Assembly (NCBI RefSeq): GCF_014648355.1
Contig: NZ_BMQY01000004.1
Coordinates: 359,924 to 423,923, forward strand
Source of the DNA: Couchioplanes azureus
GTDB lineage: Bacteria > Actinomycetota > Actinomycetes > Mycobacteriales > Micromonosporaceae
Length of the DNA stretch: 64,000 bases
Direction of reading: 5' to 3'
The notes under the pieces were generated by a model. The model did not search any database, was not told the origin of the DNA, and saw only the letters and a list, made by a program, of their open reading frames with translations. Of the stretch, positions 33,519 through 45,119 are shown piece after piece. Numbering within the stretch: position 1 is the stretch's first letter; each line of letters starts with the position of its first letter. The translations under genes and the position numbers were made by a program.

Positions 33519-34946
33519 ATGACGGAAAAGGCCCGAATCGGGGTGACCGGCCTGGCGGTGATGGGCCGCAACCTGGCCCGCAACTTCGCCCGCCACGGCC
33601 ACCCGGTCGCCGTGCACAACCGCAGTTACGGGCGGACCAAGGAACTGGTCGAGGAGTTCGGCCACGAGGGGACCTTCATCCCCGCGGAGAGCGCCGAGGA
33701 CTTCGTCGCCAGCCTCGAACGGCCGCGCCGCGTGGTGATCATGGTGAAGGCCGGCGAGCCGACCGACGCGGTGATCGAAGAGTTCGCGCCGCTGCTGGAG
33801 CCCGGCGACATGATCATCGATGCGGGCAACGCCCACTTCGCGGACACCCGCCGGCGCGAGGCGGCGCTCAGGGAGCGGGGCCTGCACTTCGTCGGCGCCG
33901 GGGTCTCGGGCGGCGAGGAGGGCGCCCTGCACGGCCCGAGCATCATGCCCGGCGGCTCGCCGGAGTCCTACGAGGCGCTCGGTCCCCTGCTCGAGGACAT
34001 CGCGGCCAAGGTCGACGGCGAGCCGTGCTGCGTGCACGTCGGCCCGGACGGCGCCGGCCACTTCGTCAAGATGGTGCACAACGGCATCGAGTACGCCGAC
34101 ATGCAGCTCATCGCCGAGGCGTACGACCTGCTCCGGCAGGCGGGCGGCCACGCGCCGGCCGAGATCGCGGACATCTTCCGGGGCTGGAACTCCGGCCGGC
34201 TCGGCTCGTACCTGATCGAGATCACCGCCGAGGTGCTGCAGCAGGTCGACGCCGAGACCGGCAAGCCGTTCGTCGACGTGGTCGTGGACCAGGCCGAGCA
34301 GAAGGGCACCGGCCGCTGGACCGTGCAGTCCGCGCTGGACCTGGGCGTCCCGGTCAGCGGCATCGCCGAGGCCGTCTTCGCCCGCGCCCTGTCCGGCGGC
34401 GCGGACGTGCGCGCGGCGGCCGCCGGCCGGCTGCCCGGCCCGTCGGCCACCGCCGGCGCCGCGGACCTGCAGGCGGACGTGGAGCAGGCGCTCTTCGCCT
34501 CCAAGATCGTCGCGTACGCCCAGGGCTTCCAGCAGATCCAGGCCGCGAGCGCGGAGTACGGCTGGGACATCGACCCCGGCGCCATGGCGAAGATCTGGCG
34601 CGACGGCTGCATCATCCGGGCCAAGTTCCTCGACCACATCAAGCGGGCGTACGACAAGCAGGCCGGCCTGCAGACCCTGCTGGTGGACGACTACTTCCTC
34701 GACGCGGTCAGCGGCGCCCAGGCGGCGTGGCGGCGGGTGGTGGCGCTCGCCGCCGAGCAGGGCATCCCGGCGCCGGGCTTCGCCTCGGCGCTGGCCTACT
34801 ACGACGGCCTGCGCTCGCGACGGCTCCCGGCGGCGCTGATCCAGGGCCAGCGCGACTTCTTCGGTGCGCACACCTACCGCCGGGTGGACAAGGACGGTTC
34901 CTTCCACACCATGTGGGGCGCGGACCGCAACGAGGTCACCGCCTAG
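33519..34946 (+). CDS. gnd: 6-phosphogluconate dehydrogenase, decarboxylating
   Basis: 475 residues. Oxidises 6-phosphogluconate to ribulose 5-phosphate plus CO2 and NADPH (pentose phosphate pathway, cytosol). The N-terminal Rossmann motif is IGVTGLAVMGRNLARNFARH; the substrate loops VGAGVSGGEEGALHGPSIMPG (quote limited: GAGVSGGEEGALHGPSIMP) and KMVHNGIEYADMQLIAEAYD are intact, as is the EQKGTGRWT segment. The ATG at 33519 follows GGAGGAAGG. It is a full-length enzyme, convergent with the GGDEF/EAL gene, whose stop is 3 bp away. Confidence 0.97.
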   Translation: MTEKARIGVTGLAVMGRNLARNFARHGHPVAVHNRSYGRTKELVEEFGHEGTFIPAESAEDFVASLERPRRVVIMVKAGEPTDAVIEEFAPLLEPGDMIIDAGNAHFADTRRREAALRERGLHFVGAGVSGGEEGALHGPSIMPGGSPESYEALGPLLEDIAAKVDGEPCCVHVGPDGAGHFVKMVHNGIEYADMQLIAEAYDLLRQAGGHAPAEIADIFRGWNSGRLGSYLIEITAEVLQQVDAETGKPFVDVVVDQAEQKGTGRWTVQSALDLGVPVSGIAEAVFARALSGGADVRAAAAGRLPGPSATAGAADLQADVEQALFASKIVAYAQGFQQIQAASAEYGWDIDPGAMAKIWRDGCIIRAKFLDHIKRAYDKQAGLQTLLVDDYFLDAVSGAQAAWRRVVALAAEQGIPAPGFASALAYYDGLRSRRLPAALIQGQRDFFGAHTYRRVDKDGSFHTMWGADRNEVTA

Positions 34947-34948
34947 GT

Positions 34949-37285
34949 TCAGACCGCGACGGTCGCGGTGGCGGGACTGGTCATCAGGACCGCCACCTCG
35001 GCCGGCGGCAACGGCCTGGCCAGGTGGTAGCCCTGGCCGAGCCGGTAGCCCAGCCGCCGCAGCCGCTCCGCCTGGTCGGCGGTCTCGATGCCCTCGGCCA
35101 CGGCGTACAGGTCGAGGTGCTCGGCGAGCTGGGAGACGGCGGCCGCCACCGCGAGGCGGCCCCGGTCCTCGCCCTCGCAGATGCCGTCGACGAAGGACTT
35201 GTCGAGCTTCAGCACGTCCACCGGGAAGGCGCGCAGCAGGCTCAGGCTGGACTGACCGGTGCCGAAGTCGTCGAGCGCCAGGCGCACGCCGAGCCCGTGC
35301 AGCGCCTCGAGGGTGTCGCGCACCTGGCGGCCGTCCACCACCGAGGACTCGGTCACCTCGAGGACCAGGTTCGCCGGCGCCAGCCCCGTGTCGGACAGCA
35401 CCGCCGCCACCTCGTCGACGAAGCCCGGGTCGCGCAGCTGGCGGCCCGCCACGTTGACGTTGACCGAGGCGATGGCGGCCTCGCCGTACTCGGCGCGCCA
35501 CGCGGCGAGCTGCGTACACGCCTCGCGCAGCACCCAGGAGCCGAGCGGGACGATGAGCCCGGAGCGCTCGGCCACCGGGACGAACTCGCCGGGCGGCACC
35601 ATGCCGCGGGCCGGGTGGTTCCAGCGGACCAGCGCCTCGGCGCCGGCCATGCGCCCGGTGACGAGGTCGAAGACCGGCTGGTACACCAGGTGCAGCTCGT
35701 TGCGGACGAGCGCGTTGTGCAGCTCGCTGCCGAGGCGGGCGTGGTTGACCACCTCGTGGCGCATCCGCGGCTCGAAGCGCGCCCAGGAGGCCTTGCCGGC
35801 GGCCTTGGCCTCGTACATGGCGATGTCCGCGTTGCGCAGGACCTCGTCCGCGCTGTCGCCGGGACCGGCCAGGGCGACCCCGATGCTGGCGTGCGCGAGC
35901 AGCTGGTGCTCGCCGACCCGGAAGGGCTGGGCGAGTGCCGCCAGCAGGCCCGCCGCCGCCTCCTCGGCCTCGGCCGCCTCGTCGGTGCCGACCAGGACGC
36001 CGAACTCGTCGGCGCCCAGCCGCGCCGGCAGGTGGGTGACGGCGCTGTGCTGGCGCAGCCGCTGGGCGACCTCGTAGAGCAACTGGTCGCCGACCGCGTG
36101 TCCCATGGTGTCGTTGACCATCTTGAAGTCGTCGATGTCGACCAGCAGCACCGCGGCGGCCAGGTGCGCGTCCAGGCGCTCGGCCAGCACCGCGCCGAAG
36201 CGCGCCCGGTTGGCCAGGCCGGTGAGCGGGTCGTGCATCGCCAGGTGCGCGAGCTCGGCCTGCTGGCGGCGGGTGCCCTCCAGCATCCGGTCGTTCTCCC
36301 GCCGGCCGAGCAACTGCCGGGCGACGACGAAGGCGGCGATGAGGACCGCGCCGATGATCACCATCCGCGGGCCCGAGTCGAGCTGGCGGGCGGAGACGGT
36401 GACCACCAGGGCGGCGGTCGCGAGGACCGAGGCCAGGGGCAGCGCGTGGTAGAGGCTGCGGCCCCCGGCCGGCCTCGGCGCGCCGCCCGGCCGCGCCAGG
36501 ACGAGCTGCTGGCGGTACGCCGCCAGCGCCATCGCCGCCCCGACGACCGGTATGGCGAGCACCGAGAGCCACAGCCGCCCGGTGTCCCCGCCGACCACGA
36601 TCAGCACCGACACCACCACGCCGATGAGGGGCGCGACGGTGAGGATGCGCAGCGCCAGCGAGTCCACCACGCTGGCCGGGCTCATCGCGGCGCGCCCGAT
36701 CACCACGAACGCGATGAGGCCGCCGACGTTGACGACGGCGGCGCCGTACTGGGTCAGCGCGTCGATGCCCGGCGGGGCGAGCTGGAGCACGACGTACCAG
36801 AAGATCAGGGTCCCGGCCACGGCGACGGTCGCGCCGTCCAGCATCAGCTGGGCCCAGCGCAGCACCGACCGCCGCTCGCGCGGCAGATGCAGGAACGCCA
36901 GCATCAGCAGGGCCACGCCGATCAGCATCGGGCCGGCCACGTACGGTGAGATGCCCGGCCGGTTGTTGGACAGCGCGAAGCTCACCGTCGCGCCGACGCC
37001 CACACAGATCGCGGCATGCGAGTAGAGCCGCCAGAAGCCGCGGACCGGGCGGGCCACGACGATCGTCGAACCGATCCGGTGGCAGGCGAGGAACGCGGCC
37101 GCCATGGCGACCGGTCCGGCGGCGTAGCCGGGACGGATCGACCCGCCCGGATCGCGCACCAGCAGCCACACCAGCACCGCCACCACCGTGCCGGCCGCGG
37201 CCGCCAGCGGCAGCGGGGCGGGACGTGCCGGTCGACGCGCATGCCGGCGGCCCACCCGCTGGGCTGCTGGCGTCATGCTGGGCAC
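34949..37285 (-). CDS. Membrane GGDEF-EAL protein (c-di-GMP turnover)
   Basis: 778 residues. About eight TM helices occupy the first 310 residues and form a sensory membrane domain. A GGDEF domain follows (TGLANRARFGAVL, DIDDFKMVNDTMG). Its signature is PARLGADEFGVLVG, so GGDEF is changed to GADEF, which may lower or abolish cyclase activity. The EAL domain looks complete (EALVRWNHP, LEVTESSVV, LDDFGTGQSSLSLL, KLDKSFVDG, AVAEGIET), so phosphodiesterase activity is likely. The GTG at 37285 has AGAGGG just upstream; an ATG at 37276 is an alternative. Confidence 0.9.
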   Translation of the reverse strand: MPSMTPAAQRVGRRHARRPARPAPLPLAAAAGTVVAVLVWLLVRDPGGSIRPGYAAGPVAMAAAFLACHRIGSTIVVARPVRGFWRLYSHAAICVGVGATVSFALSNNRPGISPYVAGPMLIGVALLMLAFLHLPRERRSVLRWAQLMLDGATVAVAGTLIFWYVVLQLAPPGIDALTQYGAAVVNVGGLIAFVVIGRAAMSPASVVDSLALRILTVAPLIGVVVSVLIVVGGDTGRLWLSVLAIPVVGAAMALAAYRQQLVLARPGGAPRPAGGRSLYHALPLASVLATAALVVTVSARQLDSGPRMVIIGAVLIAAFVVARQLLGRRENDRMLEGTRRQQAELAHLAMHDPLTGLANRARFGAVLAERLDAHLAAAVLLVDIDDFKMVNDTMGHAVGDQLLYEVAQRLRQHSAVTHLPARLGADEFGVLVGTDEAAEAEEAAAGLLAALAQPFRVGEHQLLAHASIGVALAGPGDSADEVLRNADIAMYEAKAAGKASWARFEPRMRHEVVNHARLGSELHNALVRNELHLVYQPVFDLVTGRMAGAEALVRWNHPARGMVPPGEFVPVAERSGLIVPLGSWVLREACTQLAAWRAEYGEAAIASVNVNVAGRQLRDPGFVDEVAAVLSDTGLAPANLVLEVTESSVVDGRQVRDTLEALHGLGVRLALDDFGTGQSSLSLLRAFPVDVLKLDKSFVDGICEGEDRGRLAVAAAVSQLAEHLDLYAVAEGIETADQAERLRRLGYRLGQGYHLARPLPPAEVAVLMTSPATATVAV

Positions 37286-37455
37286 GGTTCCCTCTTGCGG
37301 TCGGCGGTTCTCTGGCGAGAGACAAGTCGGCGCCCGGGACGGGAAGCTGAGAATTCCGGCACCCGGCGCGGACCGCCCTGAACCTGGGATAGAGGACGCG
37401 ATCGCACCCGCGGCCGATGTGGCACGTGCGCGCGCCGCCTAGGGTCTCAGGCGTC

Positions 37456-39822
37456 ATGAGAAGGATTCCGATCTGGCTGGTGCCCGCCGCGCTCGCCGTG
37501 CTGCAGCTGGCGGCGTGGCCCGTGCTGCCCATGCTGGCGGGCGACCCGGTCACCGCCGTGCAGGCCTGCACCGCGCTGGCGGTCACCGCGGTGACGTCGG
37601 TCGCGCTGCTGTGGCGGCGTACCGCCCCGGTGGCGGCCCTGGCGGTGATCGTGCCGGCGCTGTCGCTCGGCCAGTGGGGGCTGCCGACCGACGCGACGAC
37701 GGGGATCTCGTCCGCCGACTTCATCACCCTCTACAGCGTGGCGGTCTGGCGTACCCAGCGCACCGCCGTGCTGACCGGCCTGTTCCTCATCGTCTGGCAG
37801 TCGGTGTCCTTCGCGGCGTACCAGCCCGTCGGCAGCGAGTTTCCGCTGCTCGTCGCGATCAACGTGGTCTTCTACGTGTGCGTCGTCGCGCTGGGCCGGG
37901 CCCGGCACCGCTGGCACGCCGACCGGGCCCGCTCGGCCGCCGAGCTGGCGGAGGCCGAGGACCGGCGGCTGCGGGCCGCCGACACCGAACGCCACCGGCT
38001 GGCCCGGGAGCTGCACGACGTCACCGCGCACCACCTCACCTCGATCGTGGTGATCGCCTCGGCGGCGCATCGGATCGGCGGCTCCCGTCCGGAGCTGGTC
38101 GCCGAGGCCCGCGACTTCGCCGCGCGCACCGGGCGGGAGACCCTCGCCGCGCTGCACCGCCTGGTCGCGCTCCTGCAACTGCCGGACCAGCGCCCGGATG
38201 TCGGCGGCCCCCGGCTGGAGGAGCTCGCGGAGGGCTTCCGCCGGCTGGGCCAGCGGGTCACGGTGAGCCAGGCCGTGGCGCTGGCGCCGGGCGTGGCCGA
38301 CGCCGCCTACGGGATCGTCCGGGAGTCCCTGACCAACACGCTGCGGTACGCCCCGGGCTCCGCGGTGGCCGTCCGGCTCGACGACGGTCCCGGCGGCGTG
38401 GAGCTGACCGTCACCGACGACGGCGCCGCCGCGGCGGACCAGCCGTCGCCGCATCGGCTCGGGTCCGGGCGCGGGATCACCGGGATGCGCGAGCGCGCCG
38501 AGGCGCTCGGCGGCACCCTGGAGGCGGGCCCGCGCGAGGACGGCGGCTGGCGGGTGCGCGCGGTCCTGCCCGTGGCCGGCTGCCCCGGGCCGCGGCGGCC
38601 CAGCGCCGAGCGGGTCATCGACGCGGCGGTGCTGCTGCTCGCGCTGTTCGTCCCGGCCAGCGCCATGCTGCTGGTCGCCACCGACCCCGAGTTCCGCTCC
38701 GAGACCGTGCCCGGGGCGGGGTGGGTGCCGCTGATCGCGCTGACGCTGATCGCGCATGCCGTCCCGCTGGTGTGGCGGCGCCACCGGCCGTGGGTCGTGC
38801 TGGGCGTCGCCGCCGTCACGACCTGGGCCTGGCCGGCGCTGGTGGCCACGCACGTGCTGCCGGAGGACTTCGGCTGGTTCGGCCTCGCCGGTCTGGGCGT
38901 CGAGATCCTGGCGGTGCACGCGGTGGCCCGGTACGGCCGGGACGCGGTGCTGACCTGGCTCGCCATGCTGGCGGTGCTGTTCAGCACGATCCCGGCGGTC
39001 ACGCTCATGCTCATGCTGGAACCGCCCGAGGACTTCGCCGGCGACCCGCCCGGGGCCATGCTGCTGTTCATGGCCGGGGTGTGCGGCATCCCGCTGTCGC
39101 TGCCGCTGTTCGGCGCCTGGCTGACCGGCTTCGTGGTGCGCCGCCGCCGGGAGCGGGCCCGCGCCCAGCAGGACCACGCGGTCGCCGCGGCCACGGCCTG
39201 GGCGCTCGCCGACGCCGCCGCGGAGCGGGCCCGGGTCGCCGAGGGCCTGCGCGCGGCGGTGCTGCGCGACACCGCCCTGGTCGCCGACGCCGCCGACCGC
39301 GGGGACCTGGACCAGGTCGTCTCCCGCGCCCGGGCCGCGCTGGACGGCATGCGCGGGCTGCTCAACGACCTGCGCGAGGCGCCCGCCGACGAGGACCGCA
39401 CGCCCCAACCGACCCTCGCGGCGCTGCCCGCGCTGGTGGAACGCTGGCGTGCGAAGGGCCGGACGGTGGCGGTCGAGACGACCGGCGAGGACCGTACGCT
39501 GGGCCCGGACGTGGACCTGTCCGCCTACCGCGTGGTGGAGCTGCTGCTCGCCGGGGACACCGGGCCGGTGACGGTCCGGGTGGACCGCTCCGGCGACCCG
39601 CTGCGGATCGCGGTGACGCCGATGCCCGCCGATCCCGGCGGCGAGGTGGCCGCCGGGCTGCGCGCCCGGCTGGCGGCCGTGGGCGGCTCGCTGGTCGCGA
39701 CCGCCGGCGGGCCGGAGATCCGGCTCCCGGCGACGCCCGCGCCGGCCCCGCCGGACGGCGCGGCGGGCCACGGGCGGGACGGGGACAACGAGGAAGAGGT
39801 GGCGTCATCGCAACCCGGGTGA
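37456..39822 (+). CDS. Tandem NarL-type histidine kinase, second half degenerate
   Basis: 788 residues in two similar halves. The first half has about five TM helices, a HisKA_3 dimerisation helix with the phospho-acceptor (ERHRLARELHDVTAHHL, His187) and an HATPase (ESLTNTLRYAPGS, VTDDGAAAA, GRGITGMRERA). The second half repeats the layout: five TM helices (about 390-560), then a region aligning to the dimerisation helix (ERARVAEGLRAAVLRDTALV) in which the His is lost, and an ATPase-like tail without N and G boxes. The second half is probably a pseudokinase regulator. The stop overlaps the start of the response regulator gene. Confidence 0.9.
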   Translation: MRRIPIWLVPAALAVLQLAAWPVLPMLAGDPVTAVQACTALAVTAVTSVALLWRRTAPVAALAVIVPALSLGQWGLPTDATTGISSADFITLYSVAVWRTQRTAVLTGLFLIVWQSVSFAAYQPVGSEFPLLVAINVVFYVCVVALGRARHRWHADRARSAAELAEAEDRRLRAADTERHRLARELHDVTAHHLTSIVVIASAAHRIGGSRPELVAEARDFAARTGRETLAALHRLVALLQLPDQRPDVGGPRLEELAEGFRRLGQRVTVSQAVALAPGVADAAYGIVRESLTNTLRYAPGSAVAVRLDDGPGGVELTVTDDGAAAADQPSPHRLGSGRGITGMRERAEALGGTLEAGPREDGGWRVRAVLPVAGCPGPRRPSAERVIDAAVLLLALFVPASAMLLVATDPEFRSETVPGAGWVPLIALTLIAHAVPLVWRRHRPWVVLGVAAVTTWAWPALVATHVLPEDFGWFGLAGLGVEILAVHAVARYGRDAVLTWLAMLAVLFSTIPAVTLMLMLEPPEDFAGDPPGAMLLFMAGVCGIPLSLPLFGAWLTGFVVRRRRERARAQQDHAVAAATAWALADAAAERARVAEGLRAAVLRDTALVADAADRGDLDQVVSRARAALDGMRGLLNDLREAPADEDRTPQPTLAALPALVERWRAKGRTVAVETTGEDRTLGPDVDLSAYRVVELLLAGDTGPVTVRVDRSGDPLRIAVTPMPADPGGEVAAGLRARLAAVGGSLVATAGGPEIRLPATPAPAPPDGAAGHGRDGDNEEEVASSQPG

Positions 39823-40458
39823 TGGTCGTCGACGACCAGCTGATGGTGCGGGCGGGAATCGCCGCCATCGTCGACGCGGAGGCCGACCTGACCATCGTCG
39901 GCGAGGCCGGCGACGGCGCGGCGGCCCTCGAGGTCGCCGCCCGGGTCCGCCCGGACGTCGTACTGATGGACATCCGGATGCCGGGCATGGACGGGCTGAC
40001 CGCCACGGCCCGGCTGACGGCCGCGCCGCAGCCGCCGCGGGTGCTGGTGCTCACCACGTTCCACCAGGACGCCTACGTCTTCGAGGCGCTCAAGGCGGGC
40101 GCGTCCGGCTTCGTGCTCAAGGACACCGAGCCGGCCGACCTGCTGGCCGCGATCCGGGTGGTCGCCGACGGCGAGGCGATGCTCAGCCCGGCCGTCACCC
40201 GGCGGCTGATCGACGCCTTCGCCGGCGGCGCGGTGATCGCCGCCCCCGGCGACGATCCGCGGCTGAGCGGGCTGACCCCGCGCGAGCGGGAGGTCCTGGT
40301 GAGCATCGCCCGGGGGATGTCCAACGCCGAGATCGGCGCGGCGCTGGGGATCACGACGGGCACGGTGAAGGCGCACGTCAACGCCCTGCTGGCCAAGCTC
40401 GGCGTCCGCGACCGGGTGCAGGCGACGATCGTCGCCTACAACCTCGGCCTGGTGCGCC

Positions 40459-40469
<11 letters not shown>
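39822..40469 (+). CDS. LuxR/NarL-family response regulator
   Basis: 215 residues. The receiver domain has VVDDQ at the N-terminus, phospho-acceptor Asp50 ([13 protein letters not shown]) and the Lys in [12 protein letters not shown]. The C-terminal HTH is [20 protein letters not shown] followed by [20 protein letters not shown]. It is the cognate partner of the upstream kinase. The start shares bases with the kinase stop; a GTG at 39819 directly before the ATG could serve instead. It overlaps the convergent pgm gene by 11 bp. Confidence 0.93.
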
Positions 40470-42102
<1,633 letters not shown>

Positions 42103-42232
42103 CGAGGGAGCCTCCTTCGGGGCGCGGACATGCCCGGGGATCGTATCGTCGCTGCCGTACCCGGCCACCACGATCCGTAAGCCGGCGGCCGCGGAATTGA
42201 ACCTTTGCCGATGGAGATCCGAACTACCTGTC

Positions 42233-43912
42233 GTGACACGGGTTCGGGCGGCTGGGGGGCCGCGGGCGATACGCGTACTCATCCTGCTCGTCGTGGGACT
42301 CGCCGTGCTGGTCCTGCCCGCGGCGCCGGTGAGCGCGCATGCGGCGCTGGTCGGGGCCACGCCCGAGCCGGGGTCGGTGATCGGCTCTCCCCCGGCCGAG
42401 ATCGTGGTCCAGTTCACCGAGGCGGTCACGCCGGTCACGGGCCGGATCCAGGTGCTGGCCCCGGACGGCAAGCGGATCACCGGCACGGTCACCGCGTCCG
42501 GGTCCACGCTGCGCATCCAGGTCCGCCGTGCCGCCCAGCCGCTGGGCACCTACCTGGTCAGCTACCGGGTCGTGTCGGCCGACAGCCACCCGATCGGCGG
42601 GGCCATGACGTTCTCGGTGGGCGCGCCGTCGGCGCGGCCCGCGGAGGGCGACCCCACCGGCGTGCACCCGTCGGTCTCGGTCGCCGGCCCGGCCTTCAAG
42701 CTCCTCGGGTACGTCGGCCTGACGCTGATCGCCGGTCCGGCGCTGCTGCTCGCCCTGCTGTGGCCCCGGCGGGTCTCCCGGCGCGGCCCGGTGCTGCTGG
42801 TGCGCACCGGACTGGTCGGCACCGCCGCGGCGACCCTCGGCGCGCTGTGGACCCAGGCACCGGCCAGCAGCGGCGCGCCCTGGTGGGACGTCTCGGTGAC
42901 CGAGCTCGCCGACGTGCTGGCCAGCCCGTTCGGGCTGGCCCTGCTCGCCCGCCTGGCGGTGCTGGCCGCGGTCGCGGCGCTGCTGCCCCCGGTCCTGCGC
43001 GGCGCCGGCGGTCGCCGGCGCGGGGCGGCGCTGATCCTGCTCGGCCTCGGCGGGCTGGCGACCTGGCCGCTGACCGGGCACGCCACCGAGTCGCCGCTGA
43101 CCGGCGCGATCGTCGCCGCCGACGTGATCCACATGGCCGCGATGGCCGGCTGGCTCGGCGGCCTGGTGACGCTGTCGTGCTTCCTGCTGCGCCGGGCGCA
43201 CCCGCGCGTGCTCGGCCGGATCCTGCCGGTATGGTCGCGCTGGGCCGCGCTGGCCGTGGTCTGGCTGGTCGGCGCCGGCGTGGTCCAGGCGGTGGTCCAG
43301 CTCGGCTCCGTCGGCGCGCTGTGGAGCACCGCGTACGGCCGCCTCCTGCTGGGCAAGATCGCGATCCTGGCCGCGGTCCTCGCGCTCGCGGCGGTGGCCC
43401 GCACCTTCGTGCAGCGCGCGCGGGTCGCCACGGCGGGGCCCGAACCCCTGCGCCGGATGGTGCGCATCGAGGTCGCCGCGACCGTGGTGGTCCTCGGGCT
43501 CAGCGCGGTGCTGGTGCAGACGACGCCCGGCCGCACGGCGGTGCCGGAGCGGGCGGCGACCTCCGAGCGGGGCGTGTCGCAGACCCTGACCTCGCCGCTC
43601 TTCACGCTGCAGTACTCCGTCTATCCCGTCGAGCTGGGCGAGAACAACACGGTGCACGGCTTCACCTACACCCCCGAGGGCAAGCCGCTGCCGGCGCAGG
43701 AGTGGACCGTGACGACCCGGCTGCAGGGGCAGGACCTCGAGCCGGTCACCCAGCCCATGCTGCCGCTGCACCCGCGCAACGACGCCCTCGGGGCGCTGAC
43801 CTTCCCGCTGCCGGGCACCTACGACGTGACGTTCACGGTCCGCACCACGGAGATCGACCAGGCCACCGTCCGCACGACGATCACGGTCCCGCAGGTTCCC
43901 CGACGTCCCTGA
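42233..43912 (+). CDS. CopC-CopD fusion copper protein
   Basis: 559 residues from the GTG at 42233. A signal peptide ends at [16 protein letters not shown], where the His directly after cleavage is the conserved N-terminal Cu(II) ligand of CopC. The CopC beta-barrel follows ([39 protein letters not shown]). Then come eight TM helices of the CopD/YcnJ type ([15 protein letters not shown]) and a 130-residue extracytoplasmic tail ([20 protein letters not shown]). It is predicted to bind periplasmic copper and move it across the membrane. No copper regulator is adjacent. The start has no close ribosome site, so it is somewhat uncertain. Confidence 0.87.
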   Translation: MTRVRAAGGPRAIRVLILLVVGLAVLVLPAAPVSAHAALVGATPEPGSVIGSPPAEIVVQFTEAVTPVTGRIQVLAPDGKRITGTVTASGSTLRIQVRRAAQPLGTYLVSYRVVSADSHPIGGAMTFSVGAPSARPAEGDPTGVHPSVSVAGPAFKLLGYVGLTLIAGPALLLALLWPRRVSRRGPVLLVRTGLVGTAAATLGALWTQAPASSGAPWWDVSVTELADVLASPFGLALLARLAVLAAVAALLPPVLRGAGGRRRGAALILLGLGGLATWPLTGHATESPLTGAIVAADVIHMAAMAGWLGGLVTLSCFLLRRAHPRVLGRILPVWSRWAALAVVWLVGAGVVQAVVQLGSVGALWSTAYGRLLLGKIAILAAVLALAAVARTFVQRARVATAGPEPLRRMVRIEVAATVVVLGLSAVLVQTTPGRTAVPERAATSERGVSQTLTSPLFTLQYSVYPVELGENNTVHGFTYTPEGKPLPAQEWTVTTRLQGQDLEPVTQPMLPLHPRNDALGALTFPLPGTYDVTFTVRTTEIDQATVRTTITVPQVPRRP

Positions 43913-43952
43913 GCGGGCAGACTGAAGTCTCCGTCGATGCGAGGAGACCGCC

Positions 43953-44306
43953 GTGCACGTGTCCGTCATCGGCAACCCGGACGACACCGTCGTCGTGACC
44001 GTGCGCGGCAATCTGGACCTGGACACCGCACCGGTCCTGCGCACCACCCTCGACCAGGTGCTCGACCGGCCGCTGCCGCGCATCGTCATCGACCTGTCCG
44101 GCGTCGGGTTCTGCGACTCCACCGGGCTGAGCGCGTTCGTGACCGGGCATCGCCGCGCGGCCGCGGTGGGCGGCTGGCTGCGCCTCGCCGCGCCGGGCGC
44201 CTGGCTCGACGGTCTGCTGCGGACGGTGGGCCTGGTCCCCACCCTCGCCGTCTATCCGAGCGTGGCGGAGGCCCTCGCCGACGATGCCGAGGCGTCCGGC
44301 TTGTAG
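43953..44306 (+). CDS. STAS-domain anti-sigma factor antagonist
   Basis: 117 residues, a single STAS domain (VTVRGNLDLDTAPVLRTTLD, then IVIDLSGVGFCDSTGLSAFV). Ser56 in the DST motif is the phosphorylation site by which an anti-sigma kinase switches it off. The GTG at 43953 has GAGGAG 6 nt upstream. The SpoIIE phosphatase at 31-33 kb is the type of enzyme that would reactivate it, but the pairing is a guess. The next gene starts 10 bp downstream. Confidence 0.9.
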   Translation: MHVSVIGNPDDTVVVTVRGNLDLDTAPVLRTTLDQVLDRPLPRIVIDLSGVGFCDSTGLSAFVTGHRRAAAVGGWLRLAAPGAWLDGLLRTVGLVPTLAVYPSVAEALADDAEASGL

Positions 44307-44315
44307 CCTCGCGGC

Positions 44316-45101
44316 GTGCTGATCCTGCTGCCGCCCTCCGAGGGCAAGACCGCCCCCACCACCGGGGAACCGGTCGACCCGGCCGCGCTCTGGCTGCCGA
44401 AGCTCGCCACCGCCCGCCGCCGGGTGCTGCGCCGGCTGGTCGCGATGAGCCGGCGCACCAGCGCCCGGGCGGTCGCCGAGTCGCTGGAGAGCCTCGGGCT
44501 CAGCGCCGGCCAGCGCAGCGAGCTCGCGCGCAACGCGGCCCTGGAGACCGCGCCCGCCGCGCCGGCCGCCGAGGTCTACCGCGGGGTGCTCTACGAGGCG
44601 CTCGACGTGGCCACCCTCGCCCCGCAGGCCCGGGCGTGGGTCGACGGGCGGGCCGTCGTCTTCTCCGGACTGTGGGGCGTCGTGCGGCTCACCGACCGGA
44701 TACCCGCGTACCGCTGCTCGGCCGGGGTCACGCTGCCCGGGATCGGCGCTCTGACGCCGTACTGGCGGACCGCGCTGGCCGGGGCGCTGCCGGACGACGG
44801 CCCGGTGCTGGACCTGCGCTCGGGGGCCTACGCCGCGATGGCGGCGCCCGGACCGCGGGCCGTCGCGCTGCGGGTGCTGCACGAGCGGACCGTGGACGGC
44901 GAGCCGCGCCGCTCGGTGGTCAGCCACTTCAACAAGGCGACCAAGGGCCGGCTGGTCCGGGCCCTGGCCGAGGCGGGCGCGGCACCGGACTCGGTGGACG
45001 CGCTGCTCACCGCGCTGCGCGACCTCAAGTACACCGTCGAGGAGCGGCCCGTCGCGGCGGGCCGCTCCCGGCAGGCGGACGTGGTCGTGCGCGAGCTGTA
45101 G
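44316..45101 (+). CDS. yaaA: YaaA-family (DUF328) peroxide-stress protein
   Basis: 261 residues. The opening LILLPPSEGKTAPTTG is the YaaA signature, and SHFNKATKGRLVRALAEAGA is the conserved C-terminal motif. E. coli YaaA limits free iron and DNA damage during peroxide stress and binds DNA through an HhH-like fold. It starts 10 bp after the STAS gene and may share its transcript. A hairpin overlaps its stop. Confidence 0.88.
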   Translation: MLILLPPSEGKTAPTTGEPVDPAALWLPKLATARRRVLRRLVAMSRRTSARAVAESLESLGLSAGQRSELARNAALETAPAAPAAEVYRGVLYEALDVATLAPQARAWVDGRAVVFSGLWGVVRLTDRIPAYRCSAGVTLPGIGALTPYWRTALAGALPDDGPVLDLRSGAYAAMAAPGPRAVALRVLHERTVDGEPRRSVVSHFNKATKGRLVRALAEAGAAPDSVDALLTALRDLKYTVEERPVAAGRSRQADVVVREL

Positions 45102-45111
45102 CGGCTCGCGC
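45089..45111. terminator. Bidirectional hairpin between yaaA and FKBP genes
   Basis: GCGCGAGC (45089-45096) pairs perfectly with GCTCGCGC (45104-45111) across a 7-nt loop. It spans the yaaA stop codon and precedes the convergent FKBP stop at 45120. Confidence 0.55.
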
Positions 45112-45119
45112 GGCAGCGG

